Assembly (NCBI GenBank): GCA_963800135.1
Contig: CAWCZR010000004.1
Span: forward strand, 620,001 to 684,000
DNA length: 64,000 bases
Direction of reading: 5' to 3'
Source of the DNA: DASPSM01 sp963800135
GTDB lineage: Bacteria > Planctomycetota > Planctomycetia > Planctomycetales > Planctomycetaceae
Shown here piece by piece: positions 9,401-20,719 of the stretch; position 1 is the first letter of the stretch; each line of letters starts with the position of its first letter. The notes below the pieces were generated by a model. The model had not been told where the DNA came from and did not search any database. It worked only from the letters and a program-made list of their open reading frames with translations. The position numbers were made by a program, and so were the translations under genes.

Positions 9401-12400
9401 ATGCTCGCCGTGCGGCCACCGGAAGCAAGCGAGGCGGCGCCGCCAAGTTCGGGCCGCACACCCGCTCGCTCTTTATCGAAGAACCGACGCTCGCCGGCAA
9501 AAGCGAGCTCACCCAGGAGCAGCAGTCGGCGATCGGCAGCCGCGACGTTTCGATCGGCCTCTCGGCCGGGGCGGGCTGCGGCAAGACGCTGGTGCTCACG
9601 CGGCGCTTTCTCACCTATCTCGATCCGTCGGAACACGGACACGCGAGCACGGCGCCCCTGGCACGCGTGGTCGCCATCACCTTCACCGACCGGGCCGCCC
9701 GCGAGATGCGAGATCGCATCCGGGCCGAATGCGCTAAGCGGCTGCGGGAGGCGGGCAGCGAGGCGGAGGTCCTGCACTGGCTGGCCATCGTCCGCGGGCT
9801 CGATGCCGCGCGAATCAGCACCATTCACGCGTTCTGCTCGGGCTTGTTGCGGCGACACGCGGTGACGGCCGGCATCGACCCGCAATTCCGCCCGCTGGAA
9901 ATGGAAGTCGGCGAGGCGCTGTTGCGGCAGAGCGTAGCCCGCACCGTGAAGCGGTTGCTCGAAGCGGGGGACGAAAACTGCTTTCGCCTGCTGACGGAAT
10001 TTGGCTTGGAGCCGTTGCGGCGCGCCCTCCGCAAGTTGGTGGTCGCCCGGGCGCTCGTCGATGCGCGGCCCTTCCTCGATCGCACCGCCGACCAGTTCGC
10101 CGCAGGTTGGATGGACCATTTGCACAATGTCTTTCTGCCCCGCGCGGCCCACGATCTCGGGCAGTCGGACACCGTGTCGCACATTCTGCGACTGCTCAAA
10201 GACAACGTCCCGACCCACCGCACGATGCAGGAGCGGCGGCTCGCCCTTCTGGCGGGTCTGACCACCCTTCGCGACGCGCCCAAGCCGACTCTCGCCGAAG
10301 TGGCCGAATTGCGAGAAGCCGCCAAAGTGCAAGGAGGCGGTGGCAAGAGCGCATGGGACGACGAAGCGACCTACGAATCGGTCCGCGACGCGCTGCAGCG
10401 GCTGCGGGACAAGATCGACGACCTCCAGAACTTCGCCGCCTTCGAGCCGTGCGAAGTCGAGCAGGCCGCGGCAGCGTCGGCAACCCTCGTCGGCGTCGTC
10501 GAGGCCGCGGCTGCCGATTTCTCCGCCGCCAAGGCCGAGGCGGGCGTGCTCGATTTCGACGACTTGTTGGTGAAGACTCGCGATCTCCTGCGAAACTCGC
10601 CCGATGTGCGGGCGGACGCCTCGGCCTCGATCGACGCGCTCCTGGTCGACGAATTTCAGGACACCGACGGCATTCAGGCCGAGATCGTCGAGTTGTTGGC
10701 GGGCGACGGGCTCGCGACGGGCAAGCTGTTCGTGGTCGGCGATAAGAAGCAGTCGATCTACCGGTTCCGCGGAGCCGATCCCGCCGTCTTCGACGGCCGC
10801 CGCAACGATTTGCCGACGGAAGGACGGCTGTCGCTCACGCACAACTTTCGCAGCCAGCCGGAAATCATCAACTTCGTCAATTCGGTCTTCGCTCCGGCGA
10901 TGCCGGATTATGAGGCGCTCGTCCCGCACCGGACGCAGCTCTCGCCGCGGCCGGCCGTCGAGTTTCTGTTTGCCTTTCCCGGGCCGGACGAAACAGACGA
11001 CGGAGGCGCGGACTTGCTCGAGGCGGATCGCCGACGCGAGGCCGAGTGGATCGCGCGGCGGATTCTGGCGTTGCTCTCCGATCCGACACCGCGCATTCCC
11101 GAACGCGATCCCGACACACAGCTCGAGCGGTTGCGACGCGTGAACGCGGGGGACATCGCCGTGCTGTTCCGCGCGATGAGCGACGCGGCAATTTACGAAG
11201 ACGTCTTTCGCCGGCGGGGCGTCGACTATTACCTGGTCGGCGGCCGGGCTTTTTTCGCTCAGCAGGAAGTTTATGACGTCGTCAATCTTTGCACGTTTCT
11301 CAACGATCCGGCCGATGCCATCGCGCTCGTCGGCGTGCTCCGCTCTCCCTTTTTCAGCTTGAGCGACGACACGATTGTGGCGATGACCCGCGTGGGCGAG
11401 GTGCCGCTGCGTGAAGCACTCCGTCAGCCGCCGCCCGCCGGAATTCCCGAGACGCAGTGCGAACAGCTTCGCCTGGCCGCGCGGGTGATCGACGAACTGC
11501 TGGAGCAGAAGGACCGCATCCCACTCGCCGAGTTGCTCGAGCGGGCGCTCGAGCGGACGGCCTACGATGCGTCGCTCTTGTGCGAATTCCTCGGCCGGCG
11601 GAAGGTGGCCAACCTCCGCAAGCTGGTCGACATGGCCCATCAGTTCGACCGCTCGGGTATCGGCACGCTGGCCGACTTCACCCGGCGGATTCAGGACTCG
11701 GTGACCGAGCAATCGATCGAGGATCTGGCAGCGACCCACCCGGAGTCGAGCGACGTCGTGCGGTTGATGACCATCCACCAGGCCAAGGGACTAGAATTCC
11801 CGGTCGTCATCCTGGCCGACATGGAGCGGAAAAATCGCGGGTCCTTTTTCGACGCCGTTTATCATCGCGAGTTCGGGCCGGTCATGGTGCCGCCGAAATT
11901 CGGCTCCGAAGAGCCGCACCACCCGGCGATCGAAATGCACCGCTACGTCGAAGACCGCGAGGATGACGAGGAATCGCTGAGGATCCTCTACGTCGCGCTC
12001 ACCCGCGCGGCCGACCATTTGATTCTCTCGGCCGGCCTGGCCGCCGACCCGGCTCTCGACAGCGGGGGCGGCGTTCGCTCGCAGTGGCTGCGTCTCGTTG
12101 CGGAGCGCTACGACCTGGGGACCGGGCTGCCCAAGGGCGATCCCTATTTCGCGTCACTCACGCGGGAGAAGACTGGACCGAAGGCGAAGAAGGGCGCGGC
12201 GGAAGGTGCCGTCGAGCGGTCGAGAATTCCGGACATCTGCGTCCACCGCCGGTGCCCGGAGTTGACCGTCGTGCCGCGGCCCGACGGCAAATCGGCCCGG
12301 CTCGGCCAATGGCGCGAACTGGCGGAGACCGCCGGCACAGCTCCACTCCCGCCGCTCTTGGGCCCCGTCGTCGCGCGTCAGGTCGGTCCGCTTTCGCTCA

Positions 12401-13162
12401 GCGTTTCGCGGATCGAAGACGTCGATGCGCGCTCGCGGCACGAGAAGCCGCCGCGGCGGAAGAAACGCGCCGCCGCCAAGACTCCCGATGAAGTCGCGGA
12501 ACCGTTCGGCGAGGCAGCCACGCTGATCGGTTCGCTCGTGCACCGCGTGATCGAGCGCTTGCCGCACGGCGCAGCCATGGATGCGGAAACCATCGCGAAT
12601 GGCGTGCAGACTGTGCTCAAAGGACAGTCGTCGCGCGATCTGGAGTCGTGTGATGCCGCCGTGCTGGTCCGCCGCGTGCAGGCACTGGCCGAAAGCCCGT
12701 TGTGGGACGAAATGCGGTCCGCTCCCCGCTGTTTTCGCGAGATCGAGTTTCTCCTGGGCTGGCCGATCGGCGCGGCGCCGGCGGAACACACGGCCGTCAT
12801 TTCCGGCACGCTCGATTGTCTGCTGCAGACGCCCGACGGCCATTGGAAGATTCTCGACTACAAGAACGGGTCGCCTGCCCGATAGCGATCCGGCCGCGCT
12901 CCGCGATCATTTCGCCGTCCAGCTCGTCCTTTACGCGGAGGCCGTGCGGGCGATGGTGGGCCGGCTGCCCGAGACGATCGAAATCGTCGCCCTGCACGAC
13001 AAACTCGGCCGCTTCCCGCTGGTGCTCTGGGACGAATTTCGCAGCCTGGTTCACGCCCGGATCGACGCAGCGATTCGCCGGCTGGCTGCCAATCCGGATC
13101 TCGGGTCGGACGCGGAACCGCCCCCAACGCTCGGGTCGACGGCTGCCGCAAGTCCCGTGTGA
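9397..13162 (+). CDS. addA: ATP-dependent helicase/nuclease subunit A (AddA/RexA, frameshifted near the end)
   Basis: This UvrD-family SF1A helicase with a C-terminal nuclease forms AddAB with the preceding gene. ATG 9397 lies in an ATGA overlap with the addB stop. Helicase motifs appear in order: SAGAGCGKT (about residue 57), VVAITFTDRAAREM, VDEFQDTD (about 417), VVGDKKQSIYRFRGADP, LTHNFRSQPEII, LMTIHQAKGLEFPVV (about 790) and LYVALTRA. The nuclease part has GSLVHRVIERL, SGTLDCLL and ILDYK. The frame shifts right after ILDYK (about 12862-12870). One frame ends at 12885, but the conserved continuation GRLPDSDPAALRDHFAVQL runs on to 13162. Repaired length is about 1255 residues, typical of AddA. 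Confidence 0.9.
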
Positions 13163-13333
13163 CGCGATTCTTTGACGTACGCGGCAGGACCGCGACGCCA
13201 CGGCGCCTGCACGGTCGGGCAGCCGCTCAAGACGCGTTTCTCTCCACAGGCGCGCCGCGGTGCAGCCGATCTCTTGCGATAGCAAGACTTCTCGCGCTCG
13301 CTTTCTCCGGCAACTGGGCCGCAACCGCTCTCC

Positions 13334-16300
13334 ATGTCGACAGAACCGATCCAATCCGAAAACGCCGCTGACTCCCCGCAGCCCGCGGCCGAAGCGCCGG
13401 GCACTGCCGCAGCGACGGCGGAAGCTTCGGGCGCTGCCGCACCGACGACTCCAAGCACGACCACAGAAACCGCGCCGCAATCGTCCGGTGCGCCGACGGC
13501 GAACGCACCAGACTCCGCATCGGGCTTGCCGCCGCTACCGCCGCGCATCGATGGCGGCGAGGACTTGGACAGCGTGCTGGGTGAAGTCAGTCGGATGTTC
13601 GGCACGGCGGACGGTCACGCCGCGCCGCTGGCGTCCCTCGCCGAAGACACGATCAACGACCACCTCGACAGCCTGACCAATGTTCCGGCCGCCCAATCGC
13701 CCGAGCGCCCGCGTCCGCGGCAGGAACCGCCGATGGAGTCGGCGGCCGACCTGTTCCGCTCCCCGCCGCCGATCGAAGAAACACCGGTCCCCGCCCCGCC
13801 GTTGGCCAGCACCGAGCCTGAACCCCCGCCGGCGGCGACGACGAACACAGCGACGGCGCCAGTAGAACCGCCCGCAACGTTGCTCGCGGACCCCTCAGCC
13901 GTCGCTCCGGTCGTTGCCGTTCCCGAGATCGGCGCCCATCACTCCGCATCCGCCACACCCGTCGCGAGCGTCGGCGCGGAGCCAGACGACCAGGCAGAAT
14001 CTGCCGCCTCCGAGCTCGGCACGCCAACTCCGGCAGTGGCAGACGACGCTGTGGCCGACGCGCACGCGGCAACCGAGTCGCTCACGAGCGAGGCTGCGAC
14101 CAGTGAGCCGCAGGAAACTCCGGCAGCCGTAAATGCACCGGCCGGTGGTGAGGCGCCGCCCACGGACGCCACCGCCGAAAAGGCTGAGCCAGGATCGTCC
14201 ACGATTCCTGCCGACACCGCATCCGCGGCACCTGCTGCGGAAGCGCGACCGTCGCAGCTCGCGCGCATCGCGCGTCGGGCGCAGGGAACAATAGGCGAGT
14301 TGGGGCAAAAGGCCGCTGGTCTGCCGAAGCGCGCGCGGTTGGCGGCCGCGGTGGCGGCCGCGCTCATTCTTGGGTGGATCGGCGGATCCCGGCTTTCGCG
14401 GTCCGCGGCATCGAGCACCGCCGACACGGTCGCGATCGAGACGAATGCCGGGAGCTCGAACGCGGAAGTCGAGGCGAGCAAAGCCAAGATCGCGTCGCTC
14501 GAGGAGGAGCTGGAAAAATCGAAGCACGAGCGCGATCAGGCGAGCGAACGATTGGAAAGGTCGGCCGTCCTGTGGCACACGCAGCAACAGACCGATGTCG
14601 CCCAGCGCGCCCGCGACACGGCCGCCCGCCAGAAGGCCGTCGACGAATTCCAGCAGGCCGAAGAGCGGCTACAGATGATGGAGCTGCGGGCGTACGACGC
14701 GCAGCTGGCCCGCGTCCGCGATTGCTGGCAGCGGAGCCCCGGTCAGGCCGCCGCGCTGCTCGAGGACGCCGAAGGTTGCCTGCCCAAACTCCACGACTTT
14801 GCCTGGGGCTATTTTTATAGCCGGGCGAAGAACGATCGCGCGACCTGGCGCGGGCCGGCTCCAATCAACGCGGTGGCTTGGTCCCCTGACGGGACGCTCG
14901 TCGCGAGCGCCGGCCAGGACGGTTTGATAACGTTTCGCGATGCGGCCAGCGGCAAGCAACTGGCGTCGCTCGCGGCCCACGCGGGAGGTGTGGCCGCCGT
15001 GGCCTTCTCGCAGCGCGGCGATCGGCTGGCCTCCGCGGGAGCCGACTCGACAGTCAAACTTTGGGACGTGCCGGGAAGAAGGCTGGAGGCGACGTTTTTC
15101 GGGCATCTCGGCAAAGTCCTCTCGGTGGCAATCGCTCCCGATGCATCAGCCCTCGTGTCCGGCGGCGACGACTGCACGGTGAAGTTCTGGGACGTCGCCT
15201 CGCGTCGCGCGGTGGCCACTCGCTGGGGCCACCCGCGGAATCACGAGCCGGACGATGCCGACGATCCGACGCGTTTCGTCCGCGCGGTTGCTTTCTCACC
15301 CGACGGTCGCCTGGTCGCCTCGGGCGGTTATCAGGTCGTGCGGATTTGGGATGCGGAGGCGAGCGAAAAGACGACGCTCGCGGTTTCCGACGGCGGCGTG
15401 AGTGCCCTTGCCTTTTCGCCCGATTCGACAACGCTGGCCATCGGCAGCGAAGGCTCAATTTCACTCCGCGACGTCGATTCGCTGCTCGTGCGCTCCGGGC
15501 CGCGTACTGTCGACGCTCCGGTGACAGCTTTGGCCTTCTCGAGCGATGGAGCGCGGTTGGCGGCCACGACGGGCGAACAGAGTTTCCTTTTCAATCGCAT
15601 CGTTCGCGAACCAGCGATCGAGGCGAAGAAGTCCCGACCGCGCCACGCGTCGAGCCGGCTAGTTACGACCTGGCCAATCCGCGGCGACTGTCGGGACATG
15701 ACGGACTCGTCACCGGGGTCGGTTTTGCACCGAGCACCGCGCTGACCGCCACCAGCGGAGCCGACGGCACGGTGCGCCTGTGGGACGTCCGTGGCGGCAT
15801 TGTCGATAAAACTCAACCCGACGTTGTCGTGCGGGACATCCCCCGCTCGGCCGCGTTGGCCTATTCGCCCGACTCGCATTGCCTGGCCGTCGGCACAGCC
15901 GATTCAATCCGGCTGTGGGACGCGCGGGGCGGCGTCGAAATGGCGCGGCTGGCCAATCGCTCAGGCGATGTCAGCCGTATCGCCTTCTCGCCTGACGGGG
16001 CGCATCTGGCTTCCGCCAGTCGCGATTGGCCCATCCTGGTCTGGACGCTCGCCGGGCAGCGAGTCGAGCTGGCGCTCAACGGCCACACGGCGGGCGTCAA
16101 TTCGCTCGCTTATTCCACCGACGGCAAAACGCTGATCTCGTGTTCCGACGATTCGACCGTGCGGCTCTGGGATGCAGCGAACGGCAAAGCGATCGCCCGC
16201 CTCACGGGCCACACGGGCCCCGTGCTCAGTGCCGCCTTGTCGCGGGATGGCAAGCTCGCGGCGTCGGGTGGAACCGATCGAGCGATTCGCTTGTGGAACG

Positions 16301-16814
16301 TCGAGCGCAAGCAAACCGCGGCCGCATTGACTGGTCATGGCGGCCCGGTTGTCGCACTCGCCTTCTCTCCGGACGGCCGCTTCCTCGTCTCGGCGGAAGG
16401 TCGCTCCGCAGTGCCGAGTGGCGGCACTAATCATCCGGCTCAACGCCCCTTACGCTTGTGGCGGATGCCGCAGGGGGCCGTGCCGCTGGCCTTCGGACCG
16501 GCGGGAGCCGAGATCAGCGACGTGGTCTTCTCGCCCGACTCGAAGACACTGGCCGCGTCCGGTCCGGAGGGAGTCACCCTGTGGGAATCCGCGCACAGGC
16601 GAAATCCGCGAGTCGCTCCGCCCGGTCTCCTCTGGAATTTCCGTCGCGAACCGCTCGAGTTGGCCGATCGCTTTCGCGCCCGATGGCCAGTCGCTGGCGG
16701 CCGGCGGCGACGCGGTGCTGAGTATCTGGAGCGCAGGCGCCGTTCGATGCCGCTCTCTCCGCCCTGCCGAGCGACGAGAGACCGAAGCCGGGCGTCGTTC
16801 CGTCGCTTCACTGA
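13334..16814 (+). CDS. Membrane-anchored coiled-coil WD40-repeat protein (frameshifted)
   Basis: ATG 13334 opens about 330 residues of low-complexity Ala/Pro/Thr/Glu sequence. One membrane segment follows (about residues 335-355, RLAAAVAAALILGWIGG), then a coiled coil (about 376-460, IASLEEELEKSKHERDQA), then many WD40 blades from about residue 505 (AVAWSPDGTLVASAGQDG; GADSTVKLWDV; GHTAGVNSLAYSTDGKTL). The frame changes near 15630 (before EVPTAPRVEPASYDL) and near 16584 (before RTGEIRESLRPVSSG). A third change near 16736 would give the natural-looking end APFDAALSALPSDERPKPG with TGA at 16812-16814; without it, the reading ends at 16825 in an Arg-rich tail. Repaired length is about 1160 residues, enough for about two propellers. 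Probably a scaffold; no catalytic motif seen. Confidence 0.75.
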
Positions 16815-16929
16815 TATCTTCTTGAGGCGATGTCTTCTTGAGGTGCGGTGTCCGCGCCGCGGCTGATGGCTCGCGAGGAGCGTCGTGCGTGTGGAATAAT
16901 GGCGGCGTCCCGTTTCTTTGGAGCCGCCC

Positions 16930-19050
16930 ATGCCCCCCCATTCGTTTCGGCGTTTGTCCTGCACCGCTCTCGGCGTTGCGCTTTGCGTCGTCGCCTTCGC
17001 TTCGCTGGCCGGTTCTTTGGCGTTCGCCCAACCGGGTGAAGGTGCGGGTGAAAAGCGGCCCCGCGTCCGACCGCTGCACGCTTGGGACGATCTGCCCGAC
17101 TGGATCACCTCGCTGGCGTTTCTGAAGGACAATCAACACTTCGTCGCCGGCACCTACGAGCAGTTGCTCCTGTTCGATGCCCGCAAGGAAGCGGCCCCCA
17201 AGTCGGAACCGTTGACGCCCGGGTACGTGAAAGCCTTGGCGCTCTCGCCCGACGGCAAGACGCTGGCCTGCGGGCATTACCAGACCGTCAGCTTGCTCGA
17301 CGCGGCGACGCTCGCCGTCAAACGCACGCTGGGCGAACACGCGGGCTATGTGACGGGACTCGCCTTTTCGCCCGACGGTCGGCAACTGGCGGTGGCGGAG
17401 GAGGCGGGCGTGAACGAATCGGCCCGCGTGTTCGACGTTGCCACCGGCAAAGTCGTGCACGTGCTCACCGGTCACAGGTTTCCCGTGCGGGCAATTGCCT
17501 TCTCGGCCGATGGCAAGCGAATCGCCACGGCAGCCGGCGACGAAGAACGCATCACTCAACCGGGCGAGGTCAAAGTCTGGAACGCAGCCGACGGCAAGCT
17601 GATTTATTCGTTCTCCAATCCGAAGCGGGCGGCTACCGGCGTCGCCTTTTCGCCCGACGGGAAATTTCTGGCATCGACCGGCTTCGACGAGCGGGTGATC
17701 CTCTACGACTTGGACAAGGGGAAGGCCGTTTCCTTCTTTGCTGGGCACAGTCGCCCGACCAATGCGGTGCTCTTCGCCCGCGGCGGTGCGGTTGTCATCA
17801 GCGCGTCGGGCGGTCGGGCGAAAGGAAACAACGAGGTCAAAATTTGGGAGCGGGACTCGGGCTCAGAGCTGACGGTGATGGGCGTCCACGCCGCTCGCGT
17901 CGACGCCATCGCCCTGTCCGCCGACCAGTCGCTGCTCGCTACGGGCGCCTACGACAAACGCGTCACTGTGTGGGATGTGAAGGATCTCCTCAAGAAAGAG
18001 GCGGCGCCCCCGAAGACAACCGCATCGAATGACGCCAAGTCGCCGGCGCCCGCCCAGGCGGTCCATAAAACGCCCACCACGGCGTCCGTCAAAAAGGAGG
18101 GACAAAAGGGCCCGGTCCGCGTGGGAATCATCGGGCTCGACACGTCGCACTGTGCCGCCTTCACGCAAGTGTTGAATGACCGCAACGCCAACCCCGACGT
18201 GGCCGGCTTTCGGGTCGTGGCCGCCTACCCGCGGGGAAGCGCCGACATTGCGTCGAGCACCGAACGAATTCCCGAATACACGAAGGACTTTCGCAAGCGC
18301 GGAGTGGAGATCGTCGATTCGATCTCAGCTCTGCTCCCGAAAGTCGACGTCGTGCTGTTGGAGACCAACGACGGCCGTCCACACCTGGAGCAGGCGCTGG
18401 CCGTGATGAAGGCGGGCAAGCCTCTGTTCATCGACAAGCCGATCGCCGCTTCGCTCGCCGACGCCATCGCCATTTTCGAGTTGGCGCGTCGGTGCCACGT
18501 TCCGGTCTTTTCCAGCTCTTCGCTACGTTTCGGCAAAGCGACGCTCGAAGCCCGTAATGGCAAGATCGGCACGGTGCAAACCTGCGAAACAACGAGCCCC
18601 TGCCATCTCGAAAAGACGCATCCGGACCTGTTCTGGTACGGCATTCACGGCGTCGAATCGCTCTTCACCGTGATGGGCACCGGCTGCAAGAGCGTCCGCC
18701 GCACCGTGAGCACGCCGACCGAGGACGTCGTCGTCGGCCAATGGGAGGGCGGCCGCGTCGGCACGTTTCGCGGCACCCGAGGAAAGGGGGGTTACGGCGG
18801 CACGGCAATGGGGACCAAAGGAACGATGGCCGTCGGTTCGTACGACGGCTATCGGCCGCTGCTCGTGGCAATCGTGCACTTCTTCTACACGGGTGTCGCT
18901 CCCGTTAAGGAAGAAGAAACGCTCGAGATCTACGCCTTCATGGAGGCGGCCGACGAAAGCAAACGCCAGCACGGCGCGGAGGTGACATTGGCGAGCGTGA
19001 TGACGCAGGCCCGCGCCAAGGCGGAAAAACGCTTGCGGCAACTGCCATGA
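16930..19050 (+). CDS. Exported WD40 propeller fused to Gfo/Idh/MocA oxidoreductase
   Basis: ATG 16930 has GGAG 7 bases upstream; an in-frame TTG at 16918 precedes that site and is less likely. The protein is 706 residues in one uninterrupted frame. It begins with a signal peptide (FRRLSCTALGVALCVVAF) whose Arg pair could also make it a Tat substrate. Six or seven WD40 blades follow (LALSPDGKTLACGHYQ; GVAFSPDGKFLAS; VTVWDVKDLL) to about residue 350, then a Lys/Ala/Pro linker. From about residue 394 there is a Rossmann Gfo/Idh/MocA domain (VRVGIIGLDTSHC; FIDKP as the usual E/D-K-P motif) with its C-terminal sheet. A beta-propeller joined to a nucleotide-dependent oxidoreductase is unusual. Substrate unknown. 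The stop overlaps the next ATG. Confidence 0.85.
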   Translation: MPPHSFRRLSCTALGVALCVVAFASLAGSLAFAQPGEGAGEKRPRVRPLHAWDDLPDWITSLAFLKDNQHFVAGTYEQLLLFDARKEAAPKSEPLTPGYVKALALSPDGKTLACGHYQTVSLLDAATLAVKRTLGEHAGYVTGLAFSPDGRQLAVAEEAGVNESARVFDVATGKVVHVLTGHRFPVRAIAFSADGKRIATAAGDEERITQPGEVKVWNAADGKLIYSFSNPKRAATGVAFSPDGKFLASTGFDERVILYDLDKGKAVSFFAGHSRPTNAVLFARGGAVVISASGGRAKGNNEVKIWERDSGSELTVMGVHAARVDAIALSADQSLLATGAYDKRVTVWDVKDLLKKEAAPPKTTASNDAKSPAPAQAVHKTPTTASVKKEGQKGPVRVGIIGLDTSHCAAFTQVLNDRNANPDVAGFRVVAAYPRGSADIASSTERIPEYTKDFRKRGVEIVDSISALLPKVDVVLLETNDGRPHLEQALAVMKAGKPLFIDKPIAASLADAIAIFELARRCHVPVFSSSSLRFGKATLEARNGKIGTVQTCETTSPCHLEKTHPDLFWYGIHGVESLFTVMGTGCKSVRRTVSTPTEDVVVGQWEGGRVGTFRGTRGKGGYGGTAMGTKGTMAVGSYDGYRPLLVAIVHFFYTGVAPVKEEETLEIYAFMEAADESKRQHGAEVTLASVMTQARAKAEKRLRQLP

Positions 19051-19982
19051 TCCGGCGCGACGACGGTGGCGACTGGCTGCTCATCGACCAGATCCAGCAT
19101 GCGCATCTGGCTGCCGAAATCGCCGGCGCGTGGGGCAACGAGCGGTTCAAGCCGCTCACGCGAGATGTTCCCCCGGCCTTGGCAGACTGTGCCAACGAAA
19201 AGCCCGATGAGGACTGGAGGCTGGCGCGCTTGGCCATTCAAATTGCCGTTGCTCGCCACGACGACGGTTGGGGCCAGTGGGACTGGGCGCCCCACGTCGA
19301 TCCGGGGACTGGGCGCCCGCGAGATTTTCGCGAAATGCGCATGCAGGATGCGACGACGATTTGGACCAGGAGCGTTGCCGCCTGCGACACCAAAGTGTCC
19401 CCGGTCTCCGCCTACGCTGTCAGCCGTCACTTCTGTTATTTGGCCGAGCAGGTGCGTGACTCGGGTCGCCATGATGCGGAAGACCTGGCCGCCGTCACGC
19501 GGTTTCTCGAGCAACAAACCGCTCTGAGGGCGCAGCTCGAGCCCGAATCGGCCCGGTACGGCTGGCAAAACGTGTTCCTTCGCCATCGCGAGCTGGCGTA
19601 CCACGCCGTGCAGTTCTTCGATCGCGTCAGCCTCTGGCTCTGCTGCGCCGAGGAGCATGAACCGCAATCGATGACGGCTCCGCTGGGCGAGGTCGTCACC
19701 TTTTCCTGTCGGCCCGCGGACCGCGGAGAGATTGTAGCCAATCCGGACTCTCCGGCCACGGTCTTCCGGCTGCAGACCGCGCGGCCCGACTATCGCAAGT
19801 GGCACGTGAACATTGAGCCCGATCCACTTTTTCGTTCGGTGCTGGGCGGGCCGCACGAATTCAGCGTCGACGCGCGCCGCGTCCCCGCCCGATGGTACAC
19901 CGACGATGCCGATCTGCAGACGACGTGGCGCGATTCGCCGAGCGTGCAGTTGGTTTGGTCGTTCGGACCCGCGCAAGGCTGA
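19047..19982 (+). CDS. DUF3891 family protein
   Basis: This 311-residue protein starts with an ATGA overlap with the WD40-oxidoreductase gene, so it is probably translationally coupled to it. The opening IRRDDGGDWLLIDQIQHAHLA, followed by HDDGWGQWD at about residue 72, is characteristic of DUF3891, whose function is not known. The family is rich in conserved His and Asp (H20, HDDGW), which suggests a metal site, but that is inference. No signal peptide or membrane segment is seen, in contrast to its exported neighbour. It faces the LmbE gene convergently across 26 bases. Confidence 0.8.
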   Translation: MIRRDDGGDWLLIDQIQHAHLAAEIAGAWGNERFKPLTRDVPPALADCANEKPDEDWRLARLAIQIAVARHDDGWGQWDWAPHVDPGTGRPRDFREMRMQDATTIWTRSVAACDTKVSPVSAYAVSRHFCYLAEQVRDSGRHDAEDLAAVTRFLEQQTALRAQLEPESARYGWQNVFLRHRELAYHAVQFFDRVSLWLCCAEEHEPQSMTAPLGEVVTFSCRPADRGEIVANPDSPATVFRLQTARPDYRKWHVNIEPDPLFRSVLGGPHEFSVDARRVPARWYTDDADLQTTWRDSPSVQLVWSFGPAQG

Positions 19983-20008
19983 CGCCGTAATTTGCGTCGG
20001 CGGGACGC

Positions 20009-20719
20009 CTAGATGATGTCCAGCACGCTCTTGATGCCGATCTCTTCGCGGCTGCCGAAAGGTTCGGCGTAGGCTTTGCCGATCGTCCAGCCCCAGTAGC
20101 GGGACCGGTCGCGGATGTCGTCGAGCGCGGTCGGGTAGGTGGTGGGCCGGCCGGTGACGAATTGGCTTTGGTATGCCGCCAGCGCCTGCATCTTGGCGTC
20201 GATGGCGTCGCTGATATCGAGCACGAAGGCCGGCTTGGGGTGAATGCGGAGGTGCACGCTCCAGTAGTAAAACATCCGTGGCGGCCAGAAGGGCTCGCCG
20301 GCCAGGTCGCTGCGGGACAGCTTGGCCCAGAAGCGGGCATCTTCGCAAAGCCGACTAGCGGCAATGTGGTCCGGGTGCGAATCGTCCCAATAGGGAGCGA
20401 AGACGTAGCGGGGCCGCACGGTGCGGAGCACGCCGGCGAGTGCCCGGCGGGCTTCGAGCGTGGCTTCGACGCTGCGGTTGGGCAGGCCGAGATTCTTCCG
20501 CCACGTCAGGCCGAGCGCTTCGCTGGCGGCCGCGGTCTCGCGGGCCCGCAATTCAGGCGAACCATGAGGCGTCGGCTCGCCGTTCGTCAGGTCGAGAATG
20601 CCGGTCTTTAGGCCGGCCCGTCCGCACCGGGCCACGGTCCCGCCGACGCCGATTTCCGCGTCGTCGGGATGGGTGGCGATCACCAGGATGTCTAACGGCT
20701 GTATCGGGTTCTGCGTCAT
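20009..20719 (-). CDS. LmbE/PIG-L family deacetylase (BshB1-like)
   Basis: This 236-residue zinc-dependent N-acetyl sugar deacetylase starts at ATG 20719 (MTQNPIQPLDILVIATHP). The zinc motif AtHPDDaEiGvGGT is at about residues 15-27 and the second motif HPDH at about 113. Length and overall pattern (NGEPTPHGSPELRARE; LGLPNR) resemble BshB1, which deacetylates GlcNAc-malate in bacillithiol synthesis, but no other bsh gene is in the window. A general GlcNAc-conjugate deacetylase is equally possible. Confidence 0.85.
   Translation of the reverse strand: MTQNPIQPLDILVIATHPDDAEIGVGGTVARCGRAGLKTGILDLTNGEPTPHGSPELRARETAAASEALGLTWRKNLGLPNRSVEATLEARRALAGVLRTVRPRYVFAPYWDDSHPDHIAASRLCEDARFWAKLSRSDLAGEPFWPPRMFYYWSVHLRIHPKPAFVLDISDAIDAKMQALAAYQSQFVTGRPTTYPTALDDIRDRSRYWGWTIGKAYAEPFGSREEIGIKSVLDII

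Noticed and set aside
9319..11778. A minus-strand frame of more than 800 codons across addA.
   Set aside because: Long antisense frames are expected in high-GC genes. This one is Arg/Gln-rich with no domain, while the plus strand carries all helicase motifs.
16736..16825. Arg-rich C-terminus ending at 16825 for the WD40 protein.
   Set aside because: The other frame gives a more natural end with a stop at 16812-16814. The choice is still uncertain and is stated as such.
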